NCBI GenBank assembly: GCA_036346355.1
Contig: CM070584.1
Location: forward strand, 28,304,039 to 28,368,038
From: Rhipidocladum racemiflorum
Taxonomy: Eukaryota > Streptophyta > Magnoliopsida > Poales > Poaceae
Length of the DNA: 64,000 nucleotides
Direction of reading: 5' to 3'
Position 1 is the stretch's first letter, and each line of letters opens with the position of its first letter. Shown piece by piece: positions 10,937-21,050 of the stretch. The notes under the pieces were generated by a model, which was not told where the DNA came from, did no database searches, and worked only from the letters and a program-made list of their open reading frames with translations. The translations under genes were made by a program, and so were the position numbers.

Positions 10937-11335
10937 GTGTATTGATGACAACACAATTAACAGCAAATAAATGATATGAAATAGACTTTAGCAAATCAAA
11001 TAAAGGTGGAGCTCCCTCTAAATGTGTGTATTAGAAGAATTAAGTGGAATCAAATGCACATATTTAACGAGAAATAACCGAGAGCTCCCCCTCAAATGCA
11101 CATGCATCTCATCACAAATAACTGAAAGTAATCCATGCATAAGATAAGCAATAATGTCATTACATGGAGAGAGAACAAATAACAGAGTTTACGACAGCAT
11201 AACACAATAATAAAAAACAACACAAAACAAGTCCACGAGCGACAGCAAACAAAGGGGACAACTAAGGAAACGACTCTAAATATATCACTCCCCCTTTGGC
11301 ATCAAGACACCAAAAGGAATGGAGGACACGGGAGA

Positions 11336-13003
11336 TCACTCGTCGTCGCCTTCGTCGTCGGACGCTGAATACTCGCTGTCAGGATCATCTACAGGAGGAG
11401 GAGCAGCAGCAGAAGAGGTGATGCCGAAAAGCTGATCTGCGGAAGTGGCATCGCTACTCTCCTCGGAAGACCCGGAGGAGTCGCTGGGAGAGACTGCCTC
11501 GCCATTGTGGCGGCGGATGCTGCGAATGTCCTGACCATTTTTCTTTATCTGCCTGCTCATCACCTTCTGCCTGGTGGAGATGTCGCGGCACAGACAGAAG
11601 ACATGCTTCAACATCCTCTGAAGCACGCTACTCGAAACCTCAGACTGCTCAGAAGGGGTGCCCGAAGGCACAGTAGGAGCCGGAGCAGACGTAGAACTCG
11701 AGGCACGACCGCGTCGAGTCCTAGGAGGAGTAGGACCAGGGCGCTGAGAGCAATTTGAAGCAGTCGGAGGACGAACCTTGTAAGAAAGGTGCTCCTCGTC
11801 CCTGACAAACTTGAGACCGCTGACAGATGTGATCAAAGTCATCACAAAAGGAGCGTAACTGCAGCTGGCCATGTTACTCTGCGCATTCTGCCTCATCATC
11901 TCCCAAATGAAGTCAGCAATGTCAAACGGATGAGTACGCTCAACCAGGTGATATAGCAGGTTCCGTCCATAGGAACTGATGGCAGAAGCATCTCCCTCCT
12001 TGGGCCAAAGAGTGACCCTCAGCATCCTGTTGAGCACGGCAGGCACATCCTTTAGACCCTTGATGGTCCCCACTGTGAAGCTCTTCGAAGTATCATACAA
12101 GGACTCAATCTGCTCGGGAGTCAACACCTTCTTGTCATGAAGCTTAGGACTGTCATTGTACCGAAGGCTGAGGACTCTAGCAAATCTCTTCTTGTTGGCC
12201 TTGTACCACACCCTATCTGTCATCCACCAAATGGCATCCTCATTCTTGTCAGAATACAGGGTGGCGTAGAACTGCATGATTATCTCGTTGTTCCAATCGC
12301 ACTTGAAAGACATGATGTCTTTCACCTCATGCAGCTCACAAATCTCAAGAACCTGAGCGAAGACTGGATGCTCAGTAGCTGCCATGTACTCCCAGTCGAT
12401 GGTCTTCATCCTGACCACTGGGTGCTCAAGAGGGTAGAGGACCGTCTCATAGTAGTCTGACTGAAACCGGTTCCAGAACCGGCGGTCCACATACTCATCT
12501 TGATGGAAGTCGAGCGGATTTTTCTTTCTGTGCTCAACTATAGCCTTGCCCTTGCCAGAACCTGTCCTGTAGTCAATCACTCTCATGGGGTTGACTGACA
12601 TAGGATACCTCCACACAGGCTTGGCCTTGGCGAAGGGGCCAATGAAATGACCTGAAGCACGGAACTCCCTTCTCTTCTGATCCCTCAGCCTAGCATGAGT
12701 ATCTGCAGGATGCTCATCTGGATCAGGCTGAGGCTGAGCAGAGGACTGAGCCTGAGGCTGAGGCTGCTGCTGCGGCTGCTGCTGCTGAGACGGCTGAGCT
12801 TGAGGCTGGGAGGAGGATTGGACAAGAGGCTGCTGAGCAGATGACGTCCCAATGCTCAGTCCACCCCTTCTCTTTGCCACGGCGTGACGCGGCCTCTTGG
12901 GTGCCGGACGAGCAGACGGTGAACTGGAGGGACTGTCAGGAGACGGAGGGTCCCTCGGCAGATCACCACCACCACCAGCTGAAGACCCCTGAGAAGGATC
13001 CAT
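11336..13003 (-). CDS. Sirevirus envelope-like protein (putative plant transposon protein domain)
   Basis: A single open frame of 555 codons placed between RNase H and the 3' LTR on the element strand, the position of the envelope-like gene of Sireviruses. Residues 1-110 are Pro/Ser/Gln-rich with basic patches (KRPRH, KRRGG). About 115-390 is a folded region with YPMSVNPMRVIDY, a run of conserved Trp and Tyr, and WKxxx-type motifs typical of the plant retrotransposon 'putative plant transposon protein' family. Then come a Ser/Pro/Arg-rich hinge, a helical stretch near 455-490 and an acidic tail. I see no signal peptide or membrane segment, so an envelope role is not supported by sequence; 'env-like' refers to position. 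It is the only intact long frame of the element. Confidence 0.8.
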   Translation of the reverse strand: MDPSQGSSAGGGGDLPRDPPSPDSPSSSPSARPAPKRPRHAVAKRRGGLSIGTSSAQQPLVQSSSQPQAQPSQQQQPQQQPQPQAQSSAQPQPDPDEHPADTHARLRDQKRREFRASGHFIGPFAKAKPVWRYPMSVNPMRVIDYRTGSGKGKAIVEHRKKNPLDFHQDEYVDRRFWNRFQSDYYETVLYPLEHPVVRMKTIDWEYMAATEHPVFAQVLEICELHEVKDIMSFKCDWNNEIIMQFYATLYSDKNEDAIWWMTDRVWYKANKKRFARVLSLRYNDSPKLHDKKVLTPEQIESLYDTSKSFTVGTIKGLKDVPAVLNRMLRVTLWPKEGDASAISSYGRNLLYHLVERTHPFDIADFIWEMMRQNAQSNMASCSYAPFVMTLITSVSGLKFVRDEEHLSYKVRPPTASNCSQRPGPTPPRTRRGRASSSTSAPAPTVPSGTPSEQSEVSSSVLQRMLKHVFCLCRDISTRQKVMSRQIKKNGQDIRSIRRHNGEAVSPSDSSGSSEESSDATSADQLFGITSSAAAPPPVDDPDSEYSASDDEGDDE

Positions 13004-13084
13004 CTGACCAGACAGAGCGAGGGAAAAAGATTAGTCGCGAGGCGACTTGAATTGCAAAGAAAAACACATTCTGGCCGAATCACT

Positions 13085-13232
13085 CAACCCGGAGAGTCCG
13101 GACATAAGACCGGATACTCCGGATCAACCCGGAGACTCCGGACAAAATGTCTGGATACTCCGGACAAAATGTCTGGATACTCCGGACTAATCCGGAGACT
13201 CCGGACCAACAGTCCGGATACTCCGGATCCGC
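13085..13232. repeat. palindrome cluster in Sirevirus spacer, block 1
   Basis: Seven or so copies of the CCGGA-N2-CTCCGG motif, partly as a ~22-bp tandem (GTCTGGATACTCCGGACAAA repeated at about 13150 and 13172). Confidence 0.88.
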
Positions 13233-13723
13233 CAGAACATGCGCACGGGCGGATCAAAAATCGGGACTCTAATCCGTAAAACAAAGCACGAAATGAATCT
13301 AGATTGCCACTAGGATATTCAAGAAATGAATATGGCATAATCTAGCAATGGAATTTCGCGGAATTAGGGCACAAACAAGAGTACTCACCTCAAACGGATT
13401 TGAAACGAGAAGAACGGGTGAGTTAGGGCCAAAGATCTCCAATCTTGCGGGGAACGACGAGACAATCCGCACCCTAGAAGAGATAGATCACGAGGAGGGG
13501 CCCTAAGAACCACAAGAATTGAAACAAACCCGAAGGGAAAGAGGTTAGGGCATGAGATCTTACCAAAATCCCAAATCCGAGGAAAAGAGAGGATCCAAGG
13601 ACCTTGGAGAAGGATAGCCACGCCCTAGGAGAGAGAGGAGAGCACGAGAGAAGGAGAGGCGCACGGAGGAATAGGAAAAAGAAAAGAAACCGCGCGGGAT
13701 TTTTGGGGTTTAACCGACCGCCC

Positions 13724-13850
13724 CAACCCGGAGACTCCGGACTCCAGTCCGGATACTCCGGCCCAACCCGGACACTCCGAACAAAATGTCCGGAGACTCC
13801 GGGCTAACCCGGAGAGTCCGGATGGAAAACCGGATACTCCGGGTTCCCCA
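13724..13850. repeat. palindrome cluster in Sirevirus spacer, block 2
   Basis: Six to seven copies of the CCGGAGACTCCGG-type motif separated by variable AACCC- or CCAA-type spacers. Confidence 0.85.
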
Positions 13851-14096
13851 GCTCGGTTAGGAGAGAGGGAAAACGCACGATGAAACAAGGAATTTGGCGG
13901 AAAGAGAGGGAGAAAGAGACCCTAAGATGTCAACTTGATACATGACCAGCGAACAATTAATCAAGCAAACTATGGTCACATAGCAAATGACAAGATCGAA
14001 GGATCAAAAGCCAAAAACATAGGATAAATTCAGAGAAAAAGATGAATAAGATTTTGAAATTCATTTTTCATTCACCAACCAATATATGAGCACTTA

Positions 14097-15917
14097 TCAA
14101 GCCACGTTACGAGAATCTAGAATATTTAGACCACTTCTCAATTCACAGAATCTTTTCTCGTCAAGGGGCTTGGTGAAAATATCGGCTAATTGATTATTTG
14201 TACTCACATGTTGGATATCAAGTTCGCCTTTGGTTGCGTGATCTCTTAGGAAATGATGGCGAATATCTATGTGTTTTGTACGGGAGTGTTGGACGGGATT
14301 GTTGGCAATTTTTATGGCACTCTCATTGTCACACAGTAGTGGAACACTTTTGTAGTTTAGGCCATAATCACTCAAGGTTTGTCTCATCCAAAGTAGTTGG
14401 GCACAACAACTCCCGGCAGCTATATATTCGGCTTCAGCAGTGGATAAGGCTACGGAGTTTTGTTTCTTGGAAGACCACGAGACTAGAGACCTACCCAAGA
14501 ATTGGCAAGTCCCCGAGGTGCTCTTCCTATCCACTTTACAACCGGCATAATCCACATCGGAATAGCCAACAAGTTCAAAGGAAGATCCTTTTGGATACCA
14601 AAGTCCGAAGTGAGGAGTGTGCACTAAGTATCTCAAGATTCTCTTAACGGCCACCATGTGGCACTCTTTTGGAGCGGCTTGAAAACGTGCACACATACAA
14701 ACGCTAAGCATGATATCGGGCCTAGATGCACAAAGATAAAGGAGAGAACCGATCATCGAGCGATATACCTTTTGGATGACCGGTTTACCTTCTTTGTCGA
14801 GGTCTAAATGCCCGTTGGCTTGCATAGGTGTCTTTATAGGCTTGGCGTCTTCCATTCCGAACTTCTTGAGCATGTCCTTGATGTACTTGGTTTGACAGAT
14901 GAAGGTTCCTTCCTTGAGTTGTTTCACTTGAAATCCGAGGAAGAACTTCATTTCTCTCATCATGGACATCTCGAACCTTTTTGTCATAATCTTGCTAAAC
15001 TCTTTACACAAATGCTCATTAGTAGATCCAAATATGATGTCATCGACATATATTTGGCATACAAATAACTCATTATCAATATGTTTAGTAAAGAGAGTAG
15101 GGTCGGCCTTTCCGACTACAAAACCTTGTCCGAGAAGGAAATCTCTTAAACACTCGAACCAAGCTCTTGGTGCTTGCTTAAGTCCATAAAGGGCTTTGTG
15201 TAAGTAATAGATGTGGTCCGGGTGTTTTGGATCTTCAAAGCCGGGTGGTTGCTCGACGTAGACCATCTCGGAGAGTGGTCCATTCAAGAAAGCGCTCTTC
15301 ACGTCCATTTGATAAAGCTTGAAATCATGGTGAGTAGCAAAGGCAAGTAATATTCTAATAGATTCAAGCCTAGCTACTGGAGCATATGTTTCACCGAAAT
15401 CCAAACCTTCGATTTGAGTGTACCCTTGAGCAACCAAACGAGCTTTGTTTCTTGTCACTATTCCATTCTCATCTTGCTTGTTCCGGAAGACCCATTTTGT
15501 GCCGATTACATTTTGATTTGGTCTTTGAACAAGCTCCCAAACTTGATTTCTCTTGAAATTGTTGAGCTCCTCTTGCATGGCCATCACCCAATCTGGATCT
15601 TCAAGTGCTTCATCTACTTTAAGAGGCTCAAGAGAGGAAACAAACGAGTAAAATTCACAAAAGTTTGCAACTCGAGATTGAGTAGATACTCCCTTTAATG
15701 TCTCCAAGTATGTTGTCGACTGGATGATCCCTCTGAATGCTTTGATGGACTCTCGGGTGAGGAACGGTTGAGTCCAAAGCTTGAATAGGACCTTCATCAT
15801 CTTGGGTGGCATTGGAACCATCTTGAGCTTGCTTGGACGAGGTGGGAACAACACTTGAATCTGACCCATCCGGAGACTCCGGTATTTGACCCGGAGACTC
15901 CGGACCAGTCCGGACAC
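14097..15917 (-). pseudogene. Sirevirus reverse transcriptase and RNase H
   Basis: The meaningful part runs from about 15700 to the stop at 14097. RT motifs are complete: [55 protein letters not shown] and the catalytic YVDDIIFG. RNase H has [33 protein letters not shown] and [10 protein letters not shown]. The first RNase H box reads YSDVDYAG where SDADYAG is usual, leaving the aspartates present. The first ~70 codons of the open frame are palindrome-repeat and linker sequence read in the wrong frame. It could encode working enzymes if the upstream frame were continuous. Confidence 0.88.
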
Positions 15918-17365
15918 TCCGGGTTCCAGGCCGGAGACTCCGGGTTGGAGTGCTCGGGTGAGATTCCAGATTTTGAGGTCTTACCTCCCCAATTGCCATT
16001 TTCTTGATAGCTTCACAAGGGGGTTCTTCCCTGTCAATCACAACACGATCAACTTGTTCTACTTGAGAACCGTTAGCCTCATCAAAAGTTACGTCACGCG
16101 AGATTTCAACGACACCGGTGGTATTGTTGAAAACTCGGTACGCATAAGCATTGGATCCATAACCTAGTAAGAAACCTTCATCTACTTTAGGAGCGAATTT
16201 AGAAGACTTAGCCTTTTTGTTAAGGATATAGCATTTACTCCCAAAAACTCGAAAGTAGGAGACATTTGGTTTCTTCCCGGTGAGCAACTCGTACGCTGTT
16301 TTCTTCAGGATCTTGTGAAGGTAAAGGCGGTTGGAGCTGTGGCATGCGGTATTGATGGCTTCCGCCCAAAAGCTATCGGAAACCTTGTACTCGTCAAGCA
16401 TCGTCCACGCCATCTCGATGAGGGTTCGAATTTTCCTCTCGGCCACCCCATTTTGTTGAGGAGAATAGGGAGCCGAGAATTCGTGCTTGATTCCTTCCTC
16501 ATCAAGAAACTCCTCCACACCAATGTTCTTGAACTCGGTGCCGTTGTCGCTTCGAATTCTCTTGATCTTCACTTCAAATTCATTTTGAGCTCTTCTCATA
16601 AACTTCTTTAACGTCACTTGGACTTCTCCTTTGTCATGCAAGAAAAACACCCAAGTGAATCGAGAAAAATCATCAACAATAACCAAACCATACTTACTTC
16701 CCCCGATGCTTATGTAAGCTACGGGACCGAATAAGTCCATGTGGAGCATTTCCAATGGTCTTGAGGTCGTCATCACATTCTTGGCGGGATGGGAGGCACC
16801 AACTTGCGTGCCCGCTTGACAAGCGCTACACACTCTATCCTTCTCAAAGACAACATTTGTTAGTCCAAGAATGTGGTTGCCTTTAATGAGTTTGTGAAGG
16901 TTCCTCATACCGACATGGGCTAGTCGGCGATGCCATAGCCAACCCATGCTAGATTTAGCTATTAAGCACGTTTCAAGATTAAGTCTATCTGTATTGAAGT
17001 CTACGAGATAGAGCTTACCCTTCAAACGTCCTTTGAAAGCTATTGAACCATCAAACCTCTTAACGACTTCCACACCCTTTTCATTAAACAAACAATTGTA
17101 ACCCACTTCACACAATTGTGCAACGGACAACAAATTGTAGCTTAATGAATCAACAAGTAAAACATTACTTAAGTGAAAATCATTTGAGATAGAGATTTTA
17201 CCCAAACCAATTACTTCTCCCTTTCCATTGTCTCCAAAGACAATGCTTTCACTATTTGATCCATTTTCATCCAAGTGGGCGAACATTGCCTTTTCTCCGG
17301 TCATATGATGCGTGCAACCGCTATCCAAAATCCAACTCGTTCCACCGGAGATATAGGCCTACAAA
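15655..17365 (-). pseudogene. Sirevirus protease and integrase
   Basis: The frame opens with W-I-L-D-S-G-C-T-H-H-M-T-G, an intact aspartic protease site. Integrase shows the zinc finger (HRRLAHVGMRNLHKL, then CSACQAG) and core residues Asp (HMDLFGP), Asp (IRSDNGTEF) and Glu (GVAERKIRT), all present. After the integrase C-terminus (FRVFGSKCYILNKK) comes an acidic linker containing the GC-rich palindrome insertions at about 15868-15945. A frame change near 15690 separates it from RT. The catalytic residues are intact; the gene is broken only by indels. Confidence 0.88.
15868..15945. repeat. palindrome cluster inside pol (integrase-RT linker)
   Basis: Four to five copies of the CCGGAGACTCCGG-type motif lie inside the open integrase-RT linker frame, adding Arg-Ser-Leu-Arg-Pro and Pro-Glu-Ser-Pro-Gly type peptides without breaking the frame at that point. 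Confidence 0.85.
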
Positions 17366-17372
17366 AACATAT

Positions 17373-18016
17373 TTAGTTTTTGCTCTTTGGTACCCAAACT
17401 TGGTTAGGTCCACGCACATTAGCAACTAGAGATTTTGGGACCCAAATGGAGCGAACAATAGGAGCATTCTTTGGCTTACGCCCAATATGACATGCAACTA
17501 CACGACCAAGGTTAGTTTTCTTAAGAACATATGAAGCAAAGAACTCGGAGTGGGCCTTGTGCTTGGATGTTCCTTCGCCTTTTACAAAATGAATCGGCTT
17601 GCTTAAAGGAGCAACCACGATGTTGCTCTTTTTGCCCTTAGGCGGAACATATCCAAGCCCATGCTTCTTAGGATTACCTTGGCGCCACTGAGATACTCCT
17701 CTAAACCTTTGCTAGCCTTGTAGGACTTTTGAAGTCCATCTTCAAGCATCCCCTTAAGCTTCTCATTCTCATGAGCCAAGACTTTCAAAGTCTCACGGTT
17801 AGTAGCACAAGTAGCAACATCAATATTATAACATCTAGCGCATCCGTTGCTACTTGAAGGCATGGAAACATTGGAGTTGTTAATTGAGGATGAAGCATTA
17901 TTCGAGAGATCAACAAGCTTCACTTCAAGAGACTTGCAAGCATCCATTGCTTGAGCAAGTTGCTCTACGAGTGAAGCATTGGTGATCTCAAGACTAACTA
18001 TTTCAATCTTAGTCAA
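17373..18016 (-). pseudogene. Sirevirus gag extension and gag-pol junction, two frames
   Basis: Two overlapping frames carry the continuation of the polyprotein. 18016-17603 is a coiled-coil-prone region with a C-x2-C motif (GCARCYN) and repeated Leu/Lys heptads. 17618-17373 includes a conserved Sirevirus stretch, HIGRKPKNAPIVRSIWVPKS, ending at a TAA just before the protease. A frame change near 17690 and the stop at 17373 break the path into pol. The C-x2-C plus coiled-coil part is the expected gag C-terminal extension. Confidence 0.75.
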
Positions 18017-18072
18017 ATTCGAGTTTTTGACTAAGTCCTCATTTTTCTTTTTTTCAAAAGCTAGGCTCTTCT

Positions 18073-19584
18073 CTAGCTCAAGATTTTTTCCTTTTCAAAT
18101 ATAAGGAGATCCTCTTGAGCTTCAAGAGTAGCCTCCTTTTGTTCTACCACTTCCTCCAATTTTTCAATGTCTTTAAGTAGCAAGTCTAGTTTTTCAATAT
18201 CAAAGTCATTCATAGACTTAAACGCTACTTCATCGTTATCACTATCACAATCATCTAAGCCATAATCAACAATAGAGGGAATGGGGCTCTTAGATGATAC
18301 CTTGTGCCCCTTTGCCATGAGGCAAATAGGAGCATCTCCTTCGCCATCGCTTAGGTTGTCAAAGAGACCCTTTGACTTTGTCGGTGGTGTAGCAATGGCG
18401 ACGGTGGCAAGTCCTCCTTCATTGTCGGAGTCGGATTCGGACTCGGAGTCGGAATCGGAGTTCCACTCCTTTCCGATATATGCATGGCCCTTGCCCTTGT
18501 ACTTCTTGCTCTTGTCCTTGTCCTTCTTCTTGAACTTGTCCTTCTTGTAGGGCTTGTCTTCCTTCTTTTCTTTGTGAGGACACTCGGCAATGAAATGACC
18601 GGGTTCCCCACACTCATAGCACTTTCTTGAAGAGTGCCGCCCTCTTGATTTATTGCCAAAGCCCTTGGAGTGACTTCCCGGCTTGTAGCCCTTCTTCTTC
18701 AAGAACTTGTTGAATCTTCTTACGAGCAAGGCCATATCTTCATTTGTCAAGGGGCCGCTCGACTCTTCTTCATCGCTTGAACTTTCTTCGGCCTCTTGTG
18801 CAACCTTGACGGCCTTCAAGGCTACACCTTTCTTCTTGCCGGATTTGAGTTCTTCTACAACCTCGGCCTCCTTGATCATCATCTCATCCATCATCAACCG
18901 GCCAATCACATCATGAGGCGTGAGAGAGTCGAAGTTTGGCCGGTCTCGGATTAGTTGCACAAGGTTGCGGTTGGTTGGGGTGATCACTCGAAGTATGATC
19001 TTCACCACGGCCTTGTCGGTGAGCTCGGTGCTTCCAAGTCCCTTTGCTTGATTCACTAGCACCATCAAGCGATCAAACATATTTGTGTACGATTCACCTT
19101 CTTCCAAAGTGAATCGGCTTAGCTCTCCAATGATGAGCTCGATCTTGGACTCACGGACACTTGATACACCTTCATGAGTCACCATCAACCTTTCCCAAAT
19201 ATCCTTGGCATTGTCAAGGCCATCGACTCGGTTGAACTCCGAGTCACTCAAAGCGTTGAACAAGGCATTGACGGCCAAGTTGTTGAAGTGTTGAGCTTTG
19301 TCTTCTTCGGAGGTAAGATTGTTGGGGTTTGCGGGCTTGAAACCTGTTTCAACAATCTTCCAAATGCAAGGGTGAAGTGATCTCAAATGCATCTTCATCT
19401 TATGTTTCCATGCCGCGTAGCGAGTGCCATCGAAATGAGGCGCTCGTCCGGACGAAACGGAGACATATGATGAAGAGTTTGAGACTCCAAAAGATGAATA
19501 ATCTAAAGGAATTGTAACCCCTATACCGGAACCCGTGGGTTTCTCTTGGCCATGGGTTTCGGTAGCCTTCTCTATTTCCGACAT
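18073..19584 (-). pseudogene. Sirevirus gag, N-terminal and nucleocapsid part
   Basis: A 503-codon frame starting 56 bp from the LTR. Residues ~50-250 form the UBN2-like capsid region (WKHKMKMHLRSLHP near the start). A CCHC knuckle, CYECGEPGHFIAEC, lies near residue 320, followed by a Lys/Asp-rich stretch, a Ser/Asp/Glu run and a coiled-coil-prone C-terminus. The frame ends at 18073 beside an A6 run (element strand, about 18085); a one-base change there moves translation into the frame that continues to 17603, so gag was longer. Long gags with a coiled-coil extension are usual in Sireviruses. Confidence 0.85.
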
Positions 19585-19626
19585 CTTTGATTCTCCAAGC
19601 GGTTAAGCCAAACTAAAGGAGATTTG

Positions 19627-19638
19627 GCTCTGATACCA
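19627..19638 (-). promoter_or_regulatory. primer-binding site (initiator Met-tRNA)
   Basis: On the minus strand the sequence is TGGTATCAGAGC, complementary to the 3' end of plant initiator tRNA-Met, two bases inside the LTR end. It primes minus-strand cDNA synthesis. Confidence 0.93.
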
Positions 19639-19640
19639 AT

Positions 19641-21050
19641 TGAAAGGACCAACGATGTCGCCTAGAGGGGGGTGAATAGGCGGATTAAAAAATCGCAGCG
19701 GAATTAAATCAGGCCGAGCTGGTCAACCCGGAGTCTCCGGGTTTTGGTCCGGATACTCCGGCTTGTCCAGAGTGTCCGGTCTTATGTCCGGACTCTCCGG
19801 GTTAGCTGGCTCGGGAGCGCAAATAAGACTACTCTAACAAGCGCAATAAACCACTAGAAATAGATAGCAAGAACAACCTAGAACAATTGCTAGTAAGGAT
19901 TTGAATTAAAGCTAAGCAAATAGCTAGATCTAACTTTACAAATTCAAATCCAAATAAGCAAGACTAGGAAATAAAAGTGAATAAGAGAGACACGAATTTT
20001 CACCGAAGTTCGGGTTCTTGAAGGGAACCCTACGTCTCCGTTGAGGTGGCTCGGTCGCACTTGAGTCGGGGTCTCTTTCAACCCGCTTTCCTCCCAGTGT
20101 TGCACAAATGCACTCGCCGGCTTCACTTCTTGTCTCTTTCCTTTCGGAGGCGAGACTTGCCTTCACAAACGACCGGGGCTCACCACACGCGTTGGTAGCT
20201 CCCGGTGACTCTTAGCCGTCTAGGAGACTTTCAACCTCCAAGAGTAATAGCACCACGAAGAATCGCTTGGAGGATGAATTAGTGCTCAACAACTTGAATT
20301 GAATGCACCTAGCACTTTACTTCTTCCTCTCCTCACCACAATGGATCAACAACCAACATCAAGTGGTGGGAGGAAGTAGGGGCTTTATTGAATGCTTAGA
20401 GATGGTTAGGAATGGCTTGAATGCTGCTATGAATGAGCTCAATAGAGATTCTAGCCATTGGGAGAGAGTGGGAGCTTTAAATAGTCTTTTCAAAAACTAG
20501 CCGTTACTCTCGTTTTTGTACAGGCCGGAGTGTCCGGACAAACAACCCGGAGACTCCGGGTTATCCGGAGACTCCGGACCAAATGTCCGGATACTCCGGA
20601 CAAGCTGCAATAAAAGACACCGAGGGGTCCAACCCGGAGACTCCAGACCAAAAGTCCGGACACTCCGGATTGAATCCGGATACTCCGGATTTGATATCCG
20701 GAGACTCCGGGTTACCCAACTCGGTTTCAATTTAAAACTTTTCAAAACCAAATGCAGGAGTGCTAATGTGAGATGCAAGATTTGATGTTGAGCACATGCA
20801 CATCCTAAAGTCGATTTCTCGTCATACCCTCTTAATAGTACGGCTATCCTTAAGACACAAATAAATAAAAGATTACAACTTTGGTCTTGATGCCGTCCTT
20901 TTGATTTTAAGTAGTCGTAGGGGCGTCCAATGTCATTCCAAGCTCAATATGATCTCGATATCTGCAGTATTCTTGGATAAAACATTAGATCTCTTTAATT
21001 GTGTCATCATTAATCACCAAAATAAATTGAGGGGCCTAGATGCACTTTCA
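19641..21050 (-). repeat. 5' LTR of the nested Sirevirus (1,410 bp)
   Basis: Partner of the LTR at 9548. It ends one dinucleotide before the primer-binding site and is followed on the outside by the TSD GGCAA (21051-21055). It carries the 35-bp segment missing from the partner, and palindrome clusters at about 19725-19805 and 20520-20715. Confidence 0.92.
20521..20714. repeat. palindrome cluster in right LTR
   Basis: Homologous to the cluster at 10393-10585. One copy here has a G-to-A change (CTCCAGACC) that breaks the palindrome relative to the left LTR, while another copy is more complete than on the left. Confidence 0.85.

Larger units (their letters stand above)
13004..14096 (-). other. 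spacer between pol and envelope-like ORF
   Basis: About 1.1 kb without a credible gene. It contains two dense blocks of the CCGGAG-N-CTCCGG motif (13085-13232 and 13724-13850). The small ORFs here read through those repeats and give Ser-Gly-Asp or Pro-Glu-Ser repeats; they are not genes. Confidence 0.7.
9548..21050 (-). mobile_element. near-complete Sirevirus (Ty1/copia) with envelope-like ORF
   Basis: Two closely similar LTRs (9548-10921 and 19641-21050) flank a minus-strand interior, with TSD GGCAA on both sides (9543-9547 and 21051-21055). Next to the right LTR is a primer-binding site matching the 3' end of initiator Met-tRNA. Next to the left LTR is a polypurine tract. In transcription order it carries gag, protease, integrase, RT and RNase H, a spacer, an envelope-like ORF and repeated PPT-like motifs, which is the Sirevirus plan. 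Pol has several frame changes although catalytic motifs are intact. A GC-rich palindromic motif is scattered throughout. Confidence 0.93.
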
